A stretch of 64,000 nucleotides of DNA from Protaetiibacter mangrovi (lineage in GTDB: Bacteria; Actinomycetota; Actinomycetes; Actinomycetales; Microbacteriaceae). The notes beneath the pieces were generated by a model that did not search any database, was not told the DNA's origin, and worked only from the letters and a program-made list of their open reading frames with translations. The translations under genes were made by a program, and so were the position numbers. Below, piece after piece: positions 24,674 through 32,933 of the stretch. Numbering within the stretch: position 1 is the first letter of the stretch; the number at the start of each line of letters is the position of its first letter. The stretch is taken from assembly GCF_024752305.1 (NCBI RefSeq), contig NZ_JANTHX010000004.1, positions 186,001-250,000 of the forward strand, in the 5' to 3' direction.

Positions 24674-25824
24674 CGGGTGGGGGTGGGGGTGGGGATGGTG
24701 AGCGGGAGCACGACGTTCAGCCGGAAGCCCTCGGGCACGTGCTCGGCGTGCACGTCGCCGCCGTGCGCACGGGCGATGCCGCGCACGATCGCCAGCCCGA
24801 GGCCGGCCCCGGCGGCGCCGCTCGCCGCATCGGTGGTGCGCGCGGCATCCGCCCGCCAGCCGATCTCGAACATGCGGCCCAGGTCTTCGGATGCGACGCC
24901 GCTGCCGTGGTCGAGCACGCTCAGCACGAGCCGCTCGTCGTCGCCGCGCGACGCCGAGATGAGGATCTCCGACCCCTCCGGGGCGTGCCGGATGGCGTTG
25001 CCGAGCAGGTTGGTGACCACGCGGCTCAGCTCGTGGGCATCCGCCCACAGCACGTGCCCCTCGACGCCCGCGTGCGTGATCCGCACCCCGCGCTCGGCGG
25101 CGAGCTGCTGCACGTCGGATGCGGCATCCGACACGATGTCGAGCAGCACCACCGACTCGCGGTGCAGCCGGAGCATGCCGCTGTCGATCTTCGACAGCTC
25201 GAACAGGTCGTCGACCAGCCGGTTCATCGACTCCACCTGAGCCCGGATGCGGCGCAGGTAGTCCTCCGGATCGTCGACGACCCCGGCCTCGAGCGCCTCG
25301 GCGAGCGCCCGCATGCCCGAGAGGGGGGTGCGCAGGTCGTGCGAGATCCACACGAAGAACTGCCGGCGCGACGCGTCGAGCCGCTCGATCTCGGCGCGCG
25401 CCGCCGCGAGGCGCTCCGACGCGTCGGCGAGCTGCGTCGACACCTCGGCGAACTCGCGCCAGGCGACCGGCGCCGCGTCGACCACGTCGCCTTCGCCGAG
25501 GCGCCGGGCCGAGTCGCTCAGCGCGCGGGCCGCCCGGCGCGCGGTGCGCGCCAGCAGCCAGGCCGCGCCGAGGCTCATCACGGCCGCGATGCCGACGATC
25601 CACAGCAGCAGCTGGAAGTCGTGCTCCGAGAAGTACATCTCGGCCGCGATCGCGGCCGTCGACAGCGTGATCGAGGCGGCGACCGCCGCCACGACGATGC
25701 GGATCTGCACGCCGATCGTGCCGCGACGGTTGAGCCGCAGGGCGACGAACGCGAGCAGGGTCACCCCCGCCGTGCATCCCGCGGCGGTCAGGATCACGAG
25801 CAGCAGATCGCCCGGGCTCAGCAC
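24667..25824 (-). CDS. Sensor histidine kinase, two-component system
   Basis: Membrane histidine kinase of 385 residues. Three predicted membrane segments lie within residues 1-90 and only short loops face outside, so the signal may be sensed in the membrane. Then follow a HAMP-like linker, the H box FFVWISHDLRTPLSG, the N box NLLGNAIRHAPEG, DHGSGV, and AGLGLAIVRGIARAHGGDV. The GTG start at 25824 overlaps the regulator's stop. The C-terminus ends with a PTPTPTRE tail that runs into the 25-bp palindrome, perhaps because the palindrome altered the original end. Confidence 0.88.
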   Translation of the reverse strand: MLSPGDLLLVILTAAGCTAGVTLLAFVALRLNRRGTIGVQIRIVVAAVAASITLSTAAIAAEMYFSEHDFQLLLWIVGIAAVMSLGAAWLLARTARRAARALSDSARRLGEGDVVDAAPVAWREFAEVSTQLADASERLAAARAEIERLDASRRQFFVWISHDLRTPLSGMRALAEALEAGVVDDPEDYLRRIRAQVESMNRLVDDLFELSKIDSGMLRLHRESVVLLDIVSDAASDVQQLAAERGVRITHAGVEGHVLWADAHELSRVVTNLLGNAIRHAPEGSEILISASRGDDERLVLSVLDHGSGVASEDLGRMFEIGWRADAARTTDAASGAAGAGLGLAIVRGIARAHGGDVHAEHVPEGFRLNVVLPLTIPTPTPTRE

Positions 25825-26519
25825 GTCGACTCCGCGGCGGGGGTGAAGCGGTATCCGGCGCCCCACTCGGTGAGCAGGAACTGCGGCAGCCCCGGGTCGC
25901 ACTCGATCTTCTCGCGCAGCCGCCGCACGTGCACGGTGACCGTCGCCGGGTCGCCGAAGCTCCAGCCCCACACCTCGCGCAGGATCTCGTCGCGCGAGAC
26001 CACGCGATCCGGATGCTGCGTCAGATAGAACAGCAGCTCGTACTCGCGGGCGGTGAGCGCGATCTCGCGCTCGCCGAGCCACACACGGCGCCGCCCGGGT
26101 TCGACCCGGAACCGGCCGACCGTGTACGGCGCGGCCTCGGCGGCGCGGGTGCGGCGCAGGGTGGCGCTGATGCGCAGCTGCAGCTCGCGCAGCGCGAACG
26201 GCTTCGTCACGTAGTCGTCGGCGCCGTGCTCGAGACCGTCGATGCGGTCCTCGACGGCGTCGAGCGCGGTGAGCATGATGATCGGCAGCTGGTCGGATGC
26301 CGCGCGCGCCTGCCGGCACAGCTCGTCGCCGCTGACGCCCGGCAGCATCCGGTCGAGCACGAGCACGTCGGGCAGCTCGCCGCGCAGCGCGTCGCGGGCG
26401 CTCAGCCCGTCCGGGAACTGCGCCACCCGGAACCCGCCGGCGCGCAGGAAGTCCCCCACGACGGTGCGCAGGGTGTGATCGTCCTCGACGATCATCACGC
26501 GGGGGCCGGGTGCGTCCAC
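25818..26519 (-). CDS. OmpR/PhoB-type response regulator
   Basis: A 233-residue response regulator. The receiver domain has the acidic pocket VMIVEDDH, the phospho-acceptor Asp in VLVLDRMLPG and the Lys in DDYVTKPFALREL. The winged-helix output domain follows (ITLTAREYELLFYLTQHPD-like block, VTVHVRRLREKI, GAGYRF). It is the first gene of the pair with the kinase. Two CCTTACGG direct repeats 21 bases apart lie between it and the divergent DM13 lipoprotein gene, a spacing typical of OmpR-type dimers, so the DM13-DoxX operon is the likely target. GTG start at 26519; the ribosome site is weak. Confidence 0.9.
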   Translation of the reverse strand: MDAPGPRVMIVEDDHTLRTVVGDFLRAGGFRVAQFPDGLSARDALRGELPDVLVLDRMLPGVSGDELCRQARAASDQLPIIMLTALDAVEDRIDGLEHGADDYVTKPFALRELQLRISATLRRTRAAEAAPYTVGRFRVEPGRRRVWLGEREIALTAREYELLFYLTQHPDRVVSRDEILREVWGWSFGDPATVTVHVRRLREKIECDPGLPQFLLTEWGAGYRFTPAAESTC

Positions 26520-26563
26520 GCTCCGACGATAGGCGCCTTCGCACCGCCGTGGTCGGCCGAGAT

Positions 26564-26592
26564 CCTTACGGTCCTGAAATGCGCCCTTACGG
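26564..26592. promoter_or_regulatory. Direct repeats CCTTACGG, probable response-regulator site
   Basis: CCTTACGG at 26564-26571 and again at 26585-26592, 21 bases apart (two helical turns), between the response regulator gene and the DM13 gene. Fits binding of an OmpR-type dimer. Confidence 0.55.
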
Positions 26593-26686
26593 CTGCGTCA
26601 GGTCCGGATTCCGCGCCGCCGCGCGGGGTTACGTTCCTGCGGTCGGCGGGGAGCGCCCGTCGACGTCCAGACAGAAGGAGCACCCC

Positions 26687-27139
26687 ATGCGCACCATCCC
26701 CCGCACCGCGATCGCCCTCTCGGCGCTCGCCCTCGCGTTCAGCCTCTCCGCCTGCAGCACCACCGGATCCGACAGCTCGTCGTCCGGCTCCGACTCGGGG
26801 TCGTCGTCCTCGAGCGACTCGGGCTCGTCGTCGACCGCGTCGCGCAGCGGCGACTTCGCGGGCCTCAACGACCAGATGGTGGCGGGCACCGTCGAGGTGA
26901 GCGACACCGAGATCACCCTCTCCGGCTTCTCGTCGAGCGAGGGCCCCGACCTGCACATCTACCTGACGAACGGCGACGACGAGGCGGCCGTCGAGGCCGG
27001 CATGGAGATCTCGACCGTCTCGTTCAGCGAGGCCTCGCAGACCTTCTCGCTCAGCGGAGTCGACGTGTCGGGCTACGACACGGTCGTCATCCACTGCGAC
27101 AAGGCCAAGGCCGTGTTCGGGGCGGCGTCGCTGTCGTGA
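26687..27139 (+). CDS. DM13-domain lipoprotein
   Basis: Exported lipoprotein of 150 residues: signal peptide with lipobox SACS (Cys about 22), a serine-glycine linker (about residues 25-55), then a DM13 domain (GDFAGLNDQMVAGTVEVSD, LSGFSSSEGPDLHIYLTNGD, YDTVVIHCDKAKAVFGAASL). DM13 domains are cytochrome-like or electron-transfer-related folds with one conserved cysteine, here Cys in IHCDKA. AAGGAG lies six bases before the ATG. It is translationally coupled to the DoxX gene (GTGA), suggesting a joint redox role at the membrane. Probably regulated by the adjacent two-component system. Confidence 0.85.
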   Translation: MRTIPRTAIALSALALAFSLSACSTTGSDSSSSGSDSGSSSSSDSGSSSTASRSGDFAGLNDQMVAGTVEVSDTEITLSGFSSSEGPDLHIYLTNGDDEAAVEAGMEISTVSFSEASQTFSLSGVDVSGYDTVVIHCDKAKAVFGAASLS

Positions 27140-27639
27140 ACACCACCCGCGGGTCCCTCGTCGCGTCGATCCTGCTCGGCGCGACGAGGGTCGCCCTCGG
27201 CGCCTTCTGGCTGAACGAGGGCCTCTTCAAGTACCAGGCCGGGTTCGCCGGCGACGACATCCGGCTCGTGGTCGACGGCGCCACCCGCAACAGCAGGGTG
27301 CCGGAGTACTTCCAGGCGTTCGCCGACGGCCCCATGCGGGCCGCCTCCGAGCTGCTCGGGTTCGTGATCCCGCTGCTCGAGACCGGTCTCGGGGTGGTGC
27401 TCGTGCTCGGGCTGCTGACCTTCCCGGCGGCGCTCGGCTCGGTGCTCACGCTCATGCTCTACTGGTCGGCCGACCAGCTGATCGCCCAGTACCCGGTGAT
27501 GGTGGTGCTGTCGCTGCCGATCGTCGCCTGGCCGCTGCTCGCGTCGCGCTTCGGGCTCACGAGCCTGCTCGAGCGGATGCGGTTGCGCCGCCACCCGGAC
27601 GCGCGGCCGCTCGCCCCCGCGGTGCGCCGCTGGCTCTGA
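27136..27639 (+). CDS. DoxX-family membrane protein
   Basis: A 167-residue protein with four predicted membrane segments and the DoxX-like opening LLGATRVALGAFWLNEGLFKYQ and GFVIPLLETGLGVVLVLGLL. DoxX proteins are linked to membrane redox reactions, for example oxidoreductase complexes. It is coupled to the DM13 lipoprotein gene by a four-base overlap. The end of the gene is followed by a hairpin shared with the convergent aldo/keto reductase gene. Confidence 0.85.
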   Translation: MNTTRGSLVASILLGATRVALGAFWLNEGLFKYQAGFAGDDIRLVVDGATRNSRVPEYFQAFADGPMRAASELLGFVIPLLETGLGVVLVLGLLTFPAALGSVLTLMLYWSADQLIAQYPVMVVLSLPIVAWPLLASRFGLTSLLERMRLRRHPDARPLAPAVRRWL

Positions 27640-27670
27640 GGCCCCGGGGGCTGCATCACGGTGACGCGGA

Positions 27671-27703
27671 GCGAGGGTCGCGCCGCACGGGTGCGACCCT
27701 CGC
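27671..27703. terminator. Bidirectional hairpin terminator
   Basis: Perfect 11-bp stem GCGAGGGTCGC / GCGACCCTCGC (27671-27681 and 27693-27703) with an 11-base loop, between two convergent genes. Confidence 0.75.
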
Positions 27704-27711
27704 CGGCGGCG

Positions 27712-28644
27712 TCAAGGGCCGGTGATGCCGCCGGTCGGCGCGATCTCGGCGATGCGTGCGAGGTCGGCCGGGGTGAGCTCGAGCTCGGCGGCCGCGATGT
27801 TCTGGGCGGCGCGCTGCGGGTTGCGGGATCCCGGGATCGGCACGATGTAGTGCTTCTGGGCGAGCAGCCACGCGATCGAGAGCTGGGCCAGCGTTACGCC
27901 CTTGGATTCGGCGAACTCGGTGAGCCGGCCGACGATGGCGACGTTCTCGTCGTAGACGCCCGGCGCCCACCACGGGATGTGCTGCCGGAAGTCGTTCGCG
28001 TCGTAGCCGGAGCGGGGCTGCACGGCGCCGCCGAGGAATCCGCGGGCGAGCGGCGAGTAGGCGACCAAGCCGATGCCGAGCTCCTCGAGTACCGGGAAGA
28101 ACGCCTCGGCGCTGCGCTCGAAGACCGAGTACTCGGTCTGCAGCACCGTGATGGGGTGCACGGCATGCGCGCGGCGCACGTTGTCGGGGGTCGTGTTGGA
28201 CAGCCCGAGGTACTTCACCTTGCCGGCCTGAACGTACTCCTGCATGACGCCGACGACGTCTTCGACCGGCACGGCCGGGTCGTCGACGTGCTGGTAGAGG
28301 ACATCGATGTAGTCGACGCCGAGGTTCTTGAGGCTGTTGTCGATGACCTCGCGGACGTGGTCGAGCTGTGAGTTCGGGGTGAAGCTCGGCGTGAATCCGA
28401 ACTTCGTGGCGATCGTCACCCCGTCCCGGATGGGCGCGAGAGCTCGGCCGAGAAGCTGCTCGCCGGCACCCCATCCGTACATCTCGGCGGTGTCGAAGTG
28501 GGTGACGCCCAGTTCGTTCGCCGTGCGGATCGCGGCGATGGATTCGGTGTCGTCGCGGGGGCCGTAGCCGACGGCGGTGCCCATCGAGCCGTAGCCGATG
28601 GCGGACGTGCTCAACCCCTGCCGACCGAGGGTGCGCTGTTCCAT
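27712..28644 (-). CDS. Aldo/keto reductase
   Basis: NADPH-dependent oxidoreductase of 310 residues with the full catalytic tetrad: Asp and Tyr in THFDTAEMYGWG, Lys in TIATKFGF, His in VLYQHVDDP. Cofactor-side motifs KYLGLSNTTPDNV and the C-terminal VPIPGSRNPQRAAQN are intact. AAGGG lies 8 bases before the ATG. It is divergent from a TetR regulator, with two inverted repeats in the 83-base gap, so it is probably induced by a toxic carbonyl or other small molecule. The substrate is unknown. Confidence 0.88.
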   Translation of the reverse strand: MEQRTLGRQGLSTSAIGYGSMGTAVGYGPRDDTESIAAIRTANELGVTHFDTAEMYGWGAGEQLLGRALAPIRDGVTIATKFGFTPSFTPNSQLDHVREVIDNSLKNLGVDYIDVLYQHVDDPAVPVEDVVGVMQEYVQAGKVKYLGLSNTTPDNVRRAHAVHPITVLQTEYSVFERSAEAFFPVLEELGIGLVAYSPLARGFLGGAVQPRSGYDANDFRQHIPWWAPGVYDENVAIVGRLTEFAESKGVTLAQLSIAWLLAQKHYIVPIPGSRNPQRAAQNIAAAELELTPADLARIAEIAPTGGITGP

Positions 28645-28672
28645 GATGGTTCCCTTCTCATGTGAATGATGT

Positions 28673-28703
28673 CACTATACGCCAATAGTGTCAGAGACTG
28701 ACA
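28673..28703. promoter_or_regulatory. Two overlapping inverted repeats, probable TetR operators
   Basis: CACTAT-N6-ATAGTG (28673-28690) and TGTCAG-AGA-CTGACA (28689-28703), both perfect, in the divergent promoter region. The first covers a TATAGT -10 box for the reductase gene; the second sits just upstream of the -10 of the TetR gene. Confidence 0.65.
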
Positions 28704-28715
28704 GAATTGGCGCTG

Positions 28716-28721
28716 TATGAT
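28716..28721 (+). promoter_or_regulatory. -10 box TATGAT, leaderless start
   Basis: TATGAT, 6 bases, then the GTG at 28728. This supports the GTG as start of the TetR gene. Confidence 0.55.
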
Positions 28722-28727
28722 CGCTGT

Positions 28728-29321
28728 GTGAGCGAGCCCACGAAGTCCGGGACGCGCGAGATCGCGCGCGATGCCGTGCGCGCCCGCATCTCGGAGGTGG
28801 CGGTCGACCTCTTCGACGAGCACGGCTTCGCCAACGTGACCGTCGAGCAGATCGCGACCGAAGTCGGGATCTCCGCGCGTAGCTTCCACCGGTACTTCGC
28901 GGTGAAGGAAGACGCGGTGATCGCCGAACCGATGGGCTGGGGGGTATTCGTCCGGGATCGGTTCGCAGAACGACCGGCTGACGAACCGGTGTGGGAGGGT
29001 CTGCTCGCCGCCTACGAGGCACTCCTCGCGCAGCCGGACCGCGACGACGTGCGAGGCAAGCGCGCCATGAGGGTGCTGGGCAGCACGCCGAGCCTGCGCG
29101 CCCGCAATCTCGAAAAGCACCTGCTCTGGGCGCAGCTCCTCACCCCGCTCGTCGCCGAGCGTCTACGCGGACCCCAGCGACTCCTGCGCGCCGAGGCGCT
29201 CGTGCACTCATCCCTCGCGTGCTTCGACATCGCACTGGGGAACTGGGCGCAGTCGGAGGCCGCTGCAGACCCTGCAGCTTTGCTCCGCACCGCATTCGCC
29301 GAAATCGCGGCGGTCTCGTAG
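28728..29321 (+). CDS. TetR-family regulator
   Basis: A 197-residue repressor. The helix-turn-helix covers about residues 15-60 (RARISEVAVDLFDEHGFANV, VEQIATEVGISARSFHRYF); the C-terminal ligand domain is variable. The GTG at 28728 follows a -10 box by six bases and no ribosome site is present, which argues for leaderless translation. It likely represses both itself and the divergent aldo/keto reductase gene via the repeats at 28673-28703. Confidence 0.88.
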   Translation: MSEPTKSGTREIARDAVRARISEVAVDLFDEHGFANVTVEQIATEVGISARSFHRYFAVKEDAVIAEPMGWGVFVRDRFAERPADEPVWEGLLAAYEALLAQPDRDDVRGKRAMRVLGSTPSLRARNLEKHLLWAQLLTPLVAERLRGPQRLLRAEALVHSSLACFDIALGNWAQSEAAADPAALLRTAFAEIAAVS

Positions 29322-29406
29322 CCCACTGCCGCCGACGAGCGAACCGTTGCGTGCGGGTTCGGCACAGGAAGCGCTCCGGGCCGAGCAAGCCCTCAGGCAA
29401 CAGGCC

Positions 29407-29682
29407 CTAGGCGGGGCGCGTGGTCGCGCCCTGTGCGGCGGGGTGCCGCTCGGAGAGCATCTCGAAGTAGGTGCACGGGTTCGAGTGCACGGCCGCCGAG
29501 GCCTCGCCCCCGAGCAGGGCGTCGCCGAGGATGATCGCGCTGCAGTCCCAGACGGTGTGCGAGGTGCGCTTGTCGTAGGCGAATCCGGCGCCGCACGCGC
29601 AGCGGCTCTTCGCCGAGTAGACGAGGCGCCGGCGCAGGGACTCCTGACGGCGGCGACGCCACCATTCCTTCAGGCTCGACAC
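29407..29682 (-). CDS. Small cysteine-containing hypothetical protein
   Basis: A 91-residue protein without a recognised domain. It has a very basic N-terminus (EWWRRRRQESLRRRLVYSAK), then CAC (Cys28, Cys30), Cys47 in WDCSA and Cys69 in NPCTYF. Four cysteines with this spread could hold a metal, but the spacing does not match a standard zinc ribbon. TACACT lies 8 bases before the GTG at 29682. The two neighbouring genes are on other units, so context gives no hint. Confidence 0.6.
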   Translation of the reverse strand: MSSLKEWWRRRRQESLRRRLVYSAKSRCACGAGFAYDKRTSHTVWDCSAIILGDALLGGEASAAVHSNPCTYFEMLSERHPAAQGATTRPA

Positions 29683-29748
29683 GGGTAGGAAGTGTACGAC
29701 GGTTCCCCCGCGGATTCCGAATCGGCCTCGGCGGGGCGCCGGGTGGGG

Positions 29749-30669
29749 TCAGTCGTGCTCGAGCGAGGGCTCGTCGGGCAGGGCGAGCGTGAGTGCGGCG
29801 ATCGCGATGCGGCCGTCGCGTTCGAGTTCGCGACTCAGCTGACGAAGCCGCACGGCGACGATCGACTCGGCGTCGTCGTCGACCAGGTCGACCGCGGCGA
29901 TCAGCAGCAGCTGCCCCGGGCCCACGAACTCGAGGTGCAGGAACGTCAGGCGCGAGATCGCCGGATGCAGCAGCAGGCGCCGCGCGACCTCCCGGCGGAC
30001 GGCATCCGGCGGCGCCTCGCCCACCAGGAAGCGCCGGTTGCGCTGGATCAGCACCACCGCCACCACCGCGAGCAGCACGCCGATCAGGATCGAGCCGATG
30101 CCGTCGAACAGCGCGAGCCCGGTGATCTCGTGCAGGGCGAGGGCGCTCGCGGCGATCGCGAGGCCGATGAGCGCCGCCACGTCTTCGAACACCACGGCCC
30201 GCAGCGTCGCGTTCGAGCCGTTCAGCACGTAGTCGACCGGGTCGCGGTCGAGTTCGGCGGTCTCGCGTCGCACCTGGCGCAGCGACTGGGCGAGCGAGAC
30301 GCCTTCGAGCACCGCCGCCACCGCCAGCACGATGTAGGCGACGAGGTAGTCGGTCGCGCGCTCCGGCGCGACGAGCTCGCGGATGCCGGTGGCGATCGAG
30401 AGCACGGCGCCGATCGTGAACAGCCCGAAGGCGGCGAACAGCGACCAGAAGTACACGTCGCGGCCGTAGCCGAGCGGATGCGCGCGGTCGCGCCGCCGGC
30501 GCCCCGAGCGCTCCGCGAGCAGCAGGAACACCTCGTTGCCGGCGTCGGCCCAGCTGTGCAGCGCCTCGGCCACGAGCGACGCCGAGCCGGTGAGCACGGC
30601 CGCGACGGTCTTCGCGATCGCGACGGCGATGTTCGCGAGGAATGCGATCACGACGGCCATGCGCCCCAT
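29749..30669 (-). CDS. Cation diffusion facilitator transporter
   Basis: Proton-coupled divalent metal exporter (zinc, manganese or iron type) of 306 residues. Five to six membrane segments are visible and the first metal-site helix contains ALHSWADAGNE. RDRAHPLGYGRDVYFW marks the SLC30A9-like branch. The second metal-site helix has VFEDVAALIG instead of the common HxxxD. The C-terminal cytoplasmic part is the usual ferredoxin-like domain (LHLEFVGPGQLLLIAAVDL). It appears as a single gene. The start could be the ATG at 30669 or 30660. Confidence 0.85.
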   Translation of the reverse strand: MGRMAVVIAFLANIAVAIAKTVAAVLTGSASLVAEALHSWADAGNEVFLLLAERSGRRRRDRAHPLGYGRDVYFWSLFAAFGLFTIGAVLSIATGIRELVAPERATDYLVAYIVLAVAAVLEGVSLAQSLRQVRRETAELDRDPVDYVLNGSNATLRAVVFEDVAALIGLAIAASALALHEITGLALFDGIGSILIGVLLAVVAVVLIQRNRRFLVGEAPPDAVRREVARRLLLHPAISRLTFLHLEFVGPGQLLLIAAVDLVDDDAESIVAVRLRQLSRELERDGRIAIAALTLALPDEPSLEHD

Positions 30670-30685
30670 CCTGCCGGTCTGCGCA

Positions 30686-31468
30686 CTAGGCCGCGAAGGT
30701 GCCGGGCGCCGCGCCGAGCACCCGGCGGAAGTGACGGCTCATGTGCGCCTGGTCGTGGAAACCCGCCCGCGCAGCCACCTCGGCGGCGGGGAGGCCCGCC
30801 CGGAGCAGCTGGCGCGCGCGATCCACCCGCAGGGCGGTCAGGTAGCGATGCGGGGGTATCCCGTAGCTGCGGGAGAAGACCCGCACCAGGTGGCTCGGGT
30901 GGGTGCCGAGCAGGCGCGCCGCCTCCGCGATGGTGAAGGACTCGTCGACACGGTCGTCGAGCATCTGCCGCAGCCGCCGGGCGAGCGGGGCGTCGGATGC
31001 GGTGCGGAGGAGGCGGGACCCATCCGCGGACGCACGCGCGAGGTCCGCGAGCGCCAGCACGCCGCACTCCGCGGCGAGCGCATCGCCCGGCGCCCGGAGT
31101 GCCTCGTGGATTCCCGCCACGATGCCGATGGCTCGCGGATCCCGCAGCGCCGGTTCACGGGCGGCGGCCACTTCTGACGTCGGCGGCAGCCACTCGCGGT
31201 CGAGGTACAGCACGCGCTTGCGGAACGGCCTGCCGGCGACTGCCGTGCGCCCGTCGTGGGGGATCTGCGGTGGAAGCAGCGTGACCGTTCCGGGAACGGC
31301 GTGGTGCCCCGCGCGGTCGAGGGCGTACGCGACGGCGCCGTCGTCGATGAGCAGCACCGTCCAGTCGTCGTGCACGTGGGCGGGGTAGGCATGCTGGGAG
31401 AACGTGGCGTGCAGCACCTCCCGGATGCCGGGCACCTCCGGGTGCCAGGCGCGCACGCTGTCGGCCAT
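30686..31468 (-). CDS. AraC-family regulator with cupin sensor
   Basis: A 260-residue regulator: N-terminal cupin-like sensor (HAYPAHVHDDWTVLLIDDG, GTVTLLPPQIPHDG) and two C-terminal helix-turn-helix motifs (FTIAEAARLLGTHPSHLVRV, AEVAARAGFHDQAHMSRHF). The ATG at 31468 follows TACGTT by six bases. It is divergent from the DUF2000 gene at 31518 with only 49 bases between the starts, so it probably controls that gene. Pairs of AraC and DUF2000 genes are common in bacteria. Confidence 0.88.
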   Translation of the reverse strand: MADSVRAWHPEVPGIREVLHATFSQHAYPAHVHDDWTVLLIDDGAVAYALDRAGHHAVPGTVTLLPPQIPHDGRTAVAGRPFRKRVLYLDREWLPPTSEVAAAREPALRDPRAIGIVAGIHEALRAPGDALAAECGVLALADLARASADGSRLLRTASDAPLARRLRQMLDDRVDESFTIAEAARLLGTHPSHLVRVFSRSYGIPPHRYLTALRVDRARQLLRAGLPAAEVAARAGFHDQAHMSRHFRRVLGAAPGTFAA

Positions 31469-31474
31469 GCAAGG

Positions 31475-31480
31475 AACGTA
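31475..31480 (-). promoter_or_regulatory. -10 box TACGTT, leaderless start
   Basis: TACGTT on the minus strand, 6 bases, then the ATG of the AraC gene at 31468. Confidence 0.45.
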
Positions 31481-31517
31481 CAAGACGGCGGTGGATCCCG
31501 CGGGGGATGCTGCCGTC

Positions 31518-31961
31518 ATGGACGAGAGCGACGACCGCGAGCCCGACCGCACCCGCTTCGACACGAAGGCCGTGGTGGTGGTGCGCGACGACCTCGCGCC
31601 CTGGCAGGAGCTCAACGTGACCGCGTTCCTGATGAGCGGCATCGCCACGAGCGAGCCTGGACTGGTCGGAGAGGCGTACCGGGACGCGGACGGCAACGAC
31701 TACCTGCCGATGCTGCGGCAGCCCGTGCTCGTGATGACCGCATCCGGGGAGGTGCTCGCCTCGGCGCGCGAGAAGGCGATCGTGCGGTCGATCCCGGTCG
31801 CCCTCTACACGCGCGAGCTGTTCTCCACCGGCCACGACACCGCGAACCGTGCCGCGGTCGCGGCCGTGCCTGCCGCAGCGCTGGACCTCGTCGGCATCGG
31901 CATCCTAGGTCCGCGCAACGTCGTCGACCGCATTCTGAAGGGCGCGCGGATGCACCCCTGA
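31518..31961 (+). CDS. DUF2000 family protein
   Basis: A 147-residue soluble protein of the DUF2000 family, which shares a fold with peptidyl-tRNA hydrolase 2; its activity is not established. Typical segments: RFDTKAVVVVRDDLAPWQEL, NVTAFLMSGIA, PVLVMTASGEVL, and RAVAAVPAAALDLVGIG-like ending. The ATG at 31518 directly faces the AraC regulator gene, and an imperfect repeat ATCCC-N4-GGGAT lies in the shared gap. Function unknown. Confidence 0.8.
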   Translation: MDESDDREPDRTRFDTKAVVVVRDDLAPWQELNVTAFLMSGIATSEPGLVGEAYRDADGNDYLPMLRQPVLVMTASGEVLASAREKAIVRSIPVALYTRELFSTGHDTANRAAVAAVPAAALDLVGIGILGPRNVVDRILKGARMHP

Positions 31962-32060
31962 GGTGCGCCGTCCCGGGAGCCTCATCGCTCGCGCTGTCAA
32001 GCCCGTCGCCGGGCGGGATGCCGCGACCTACCGTGGCGGCATCGAGAGAAGGAGATCATC

Positions 32061-32267
32061 ATGACGAGCAACTACGCGGCCCCCGTGCCCCTCGACCCCG
32101 ACGACGAAAACATCGACTCGGGCGACGCGGTCGAGGAGGGCACCATCGAGCGCGACGGCGAGGTGCAGCTCGATCCCGACGTCGACGAGGATCGCGTCGA
32201 CAGCGCCGAGGCCGATCGGCTGGCATCCGGCGCCGACACCGACGACCCGGGGGTGCTCGGGCTCTGA
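32061..32267 (+). CDS. Small acidic hypothetical protein, 68 aa
   Basis: A 68-residue highly acidic, probably disordered protein (PLDPDDENIDSGDAVEEG, then DPDVDEDRVDSAEADR). AAGGAG precedes the ATG, so it is likely translated. No domain is recognised. It is convergent with the aquaporin gene of the arsenic cluster but does not appear related to it. Confidence 0.6.
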   Translation: MTSNYAAPVPLDPDDENIDSGDAVEEGTIERDGEVQLDPDVDEDRVDSAEADRLASGADTDDPGVLGL

Positions 32268-32270
32268 GGT

Positions 32271-32933
32271 CTAGCGGCGCTCGGGCGCGAGCAGCAGCAC
32301 GAGCCCGAGCCCGACTCCGCCGCCGACGAGCTGCGCTGCCGCGAACCCGAGTGCGGACGCCGGATCGATGCCCGCGAAGGTGTCGCTGAAGACGCGCCCG
32401 AGGGTGACCGCCGGGTTCGCGAACGAGGTGGAGCTCGTGAAGAAGTAGGCGGCGCCGATGTAGGCGCCGACGGCGGGCGCCGCCCAGGCGCCGCGACCGG
32501 TGCGGGCGAGCACGAAGATCACGAGCACGAGTCCTGCGGTCGCGACGACCTCGGCGAGCGCGTGCTGCCACGACAACCGGTGGGTGGTGCTGATGGTGGT
32601 CGGCGCCCCGAACATCGCGTTCGCGAGCACGGCGCCCGCGACACCGCCCGCGAGCTGTGCGGGCAGGTAGCCGAGCGCATCCGCCCAGGGCCGGCGGCCG
32701 ACGGCGAGGTCGACGAGCGAGACGACGGGGTTGAGGTGGGCGCCGCTGATCGGCTGGAGCACCGCGATGAGCACGGCGAGCCCCATCGCGGTCGCCAGCG
32801 CGTTCTCGAGCAGCTGCAGACCGGCGTCCGCGGGGGAGAGTCGCGAGGCGGCGACCCCCGAACCGATGACGACGGCGACGAGCAGCGCGGTGCCGAGGAA
32901 CTCGGCGAGCAGCCGCCGGGGCAGGGAGGTCAT
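32271..32933 (-). CDS. MIP-family channel, AqpS-like, in ars cluster
   Basis: Aquaglyceroporin-type channel of 220 residues with six membrane segments. The two pore motifs are NPV (SGAHLNPVVS) and NPA (SFANPAVTLGR). Co-transcribed with the arsenite-responsive ArsR (ATGA overlap) and opposite to ArsC. In Sinorhizobium meliloti AqpS takes the place of an arsenite pump and lets arsenite made by ArsC leave the cell; the same role is the best guess here because no ArsB or Acr3 gene is in the cluster. Confidence 0.85.
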   Translation of the reverse strand: MTSLPRRLLAEFLGTALLVAVVIGSGVAASRLSPADAGLQLLENALATAMGLAVLIAVLQPISGAHLNPVVSLVDLAVGRRPWADALGYLPAQLAGGVAGAVLANAMFGAPTTISTTHRLSWQHALAEVVATAGLVLVIFVLARTGRGAWAAPAVGAYIGAAYFFTSSTSFANPAVTLGRVFSDTFAGIDPASALGFAAAQLVGGGVGLGLVLLLAPERR

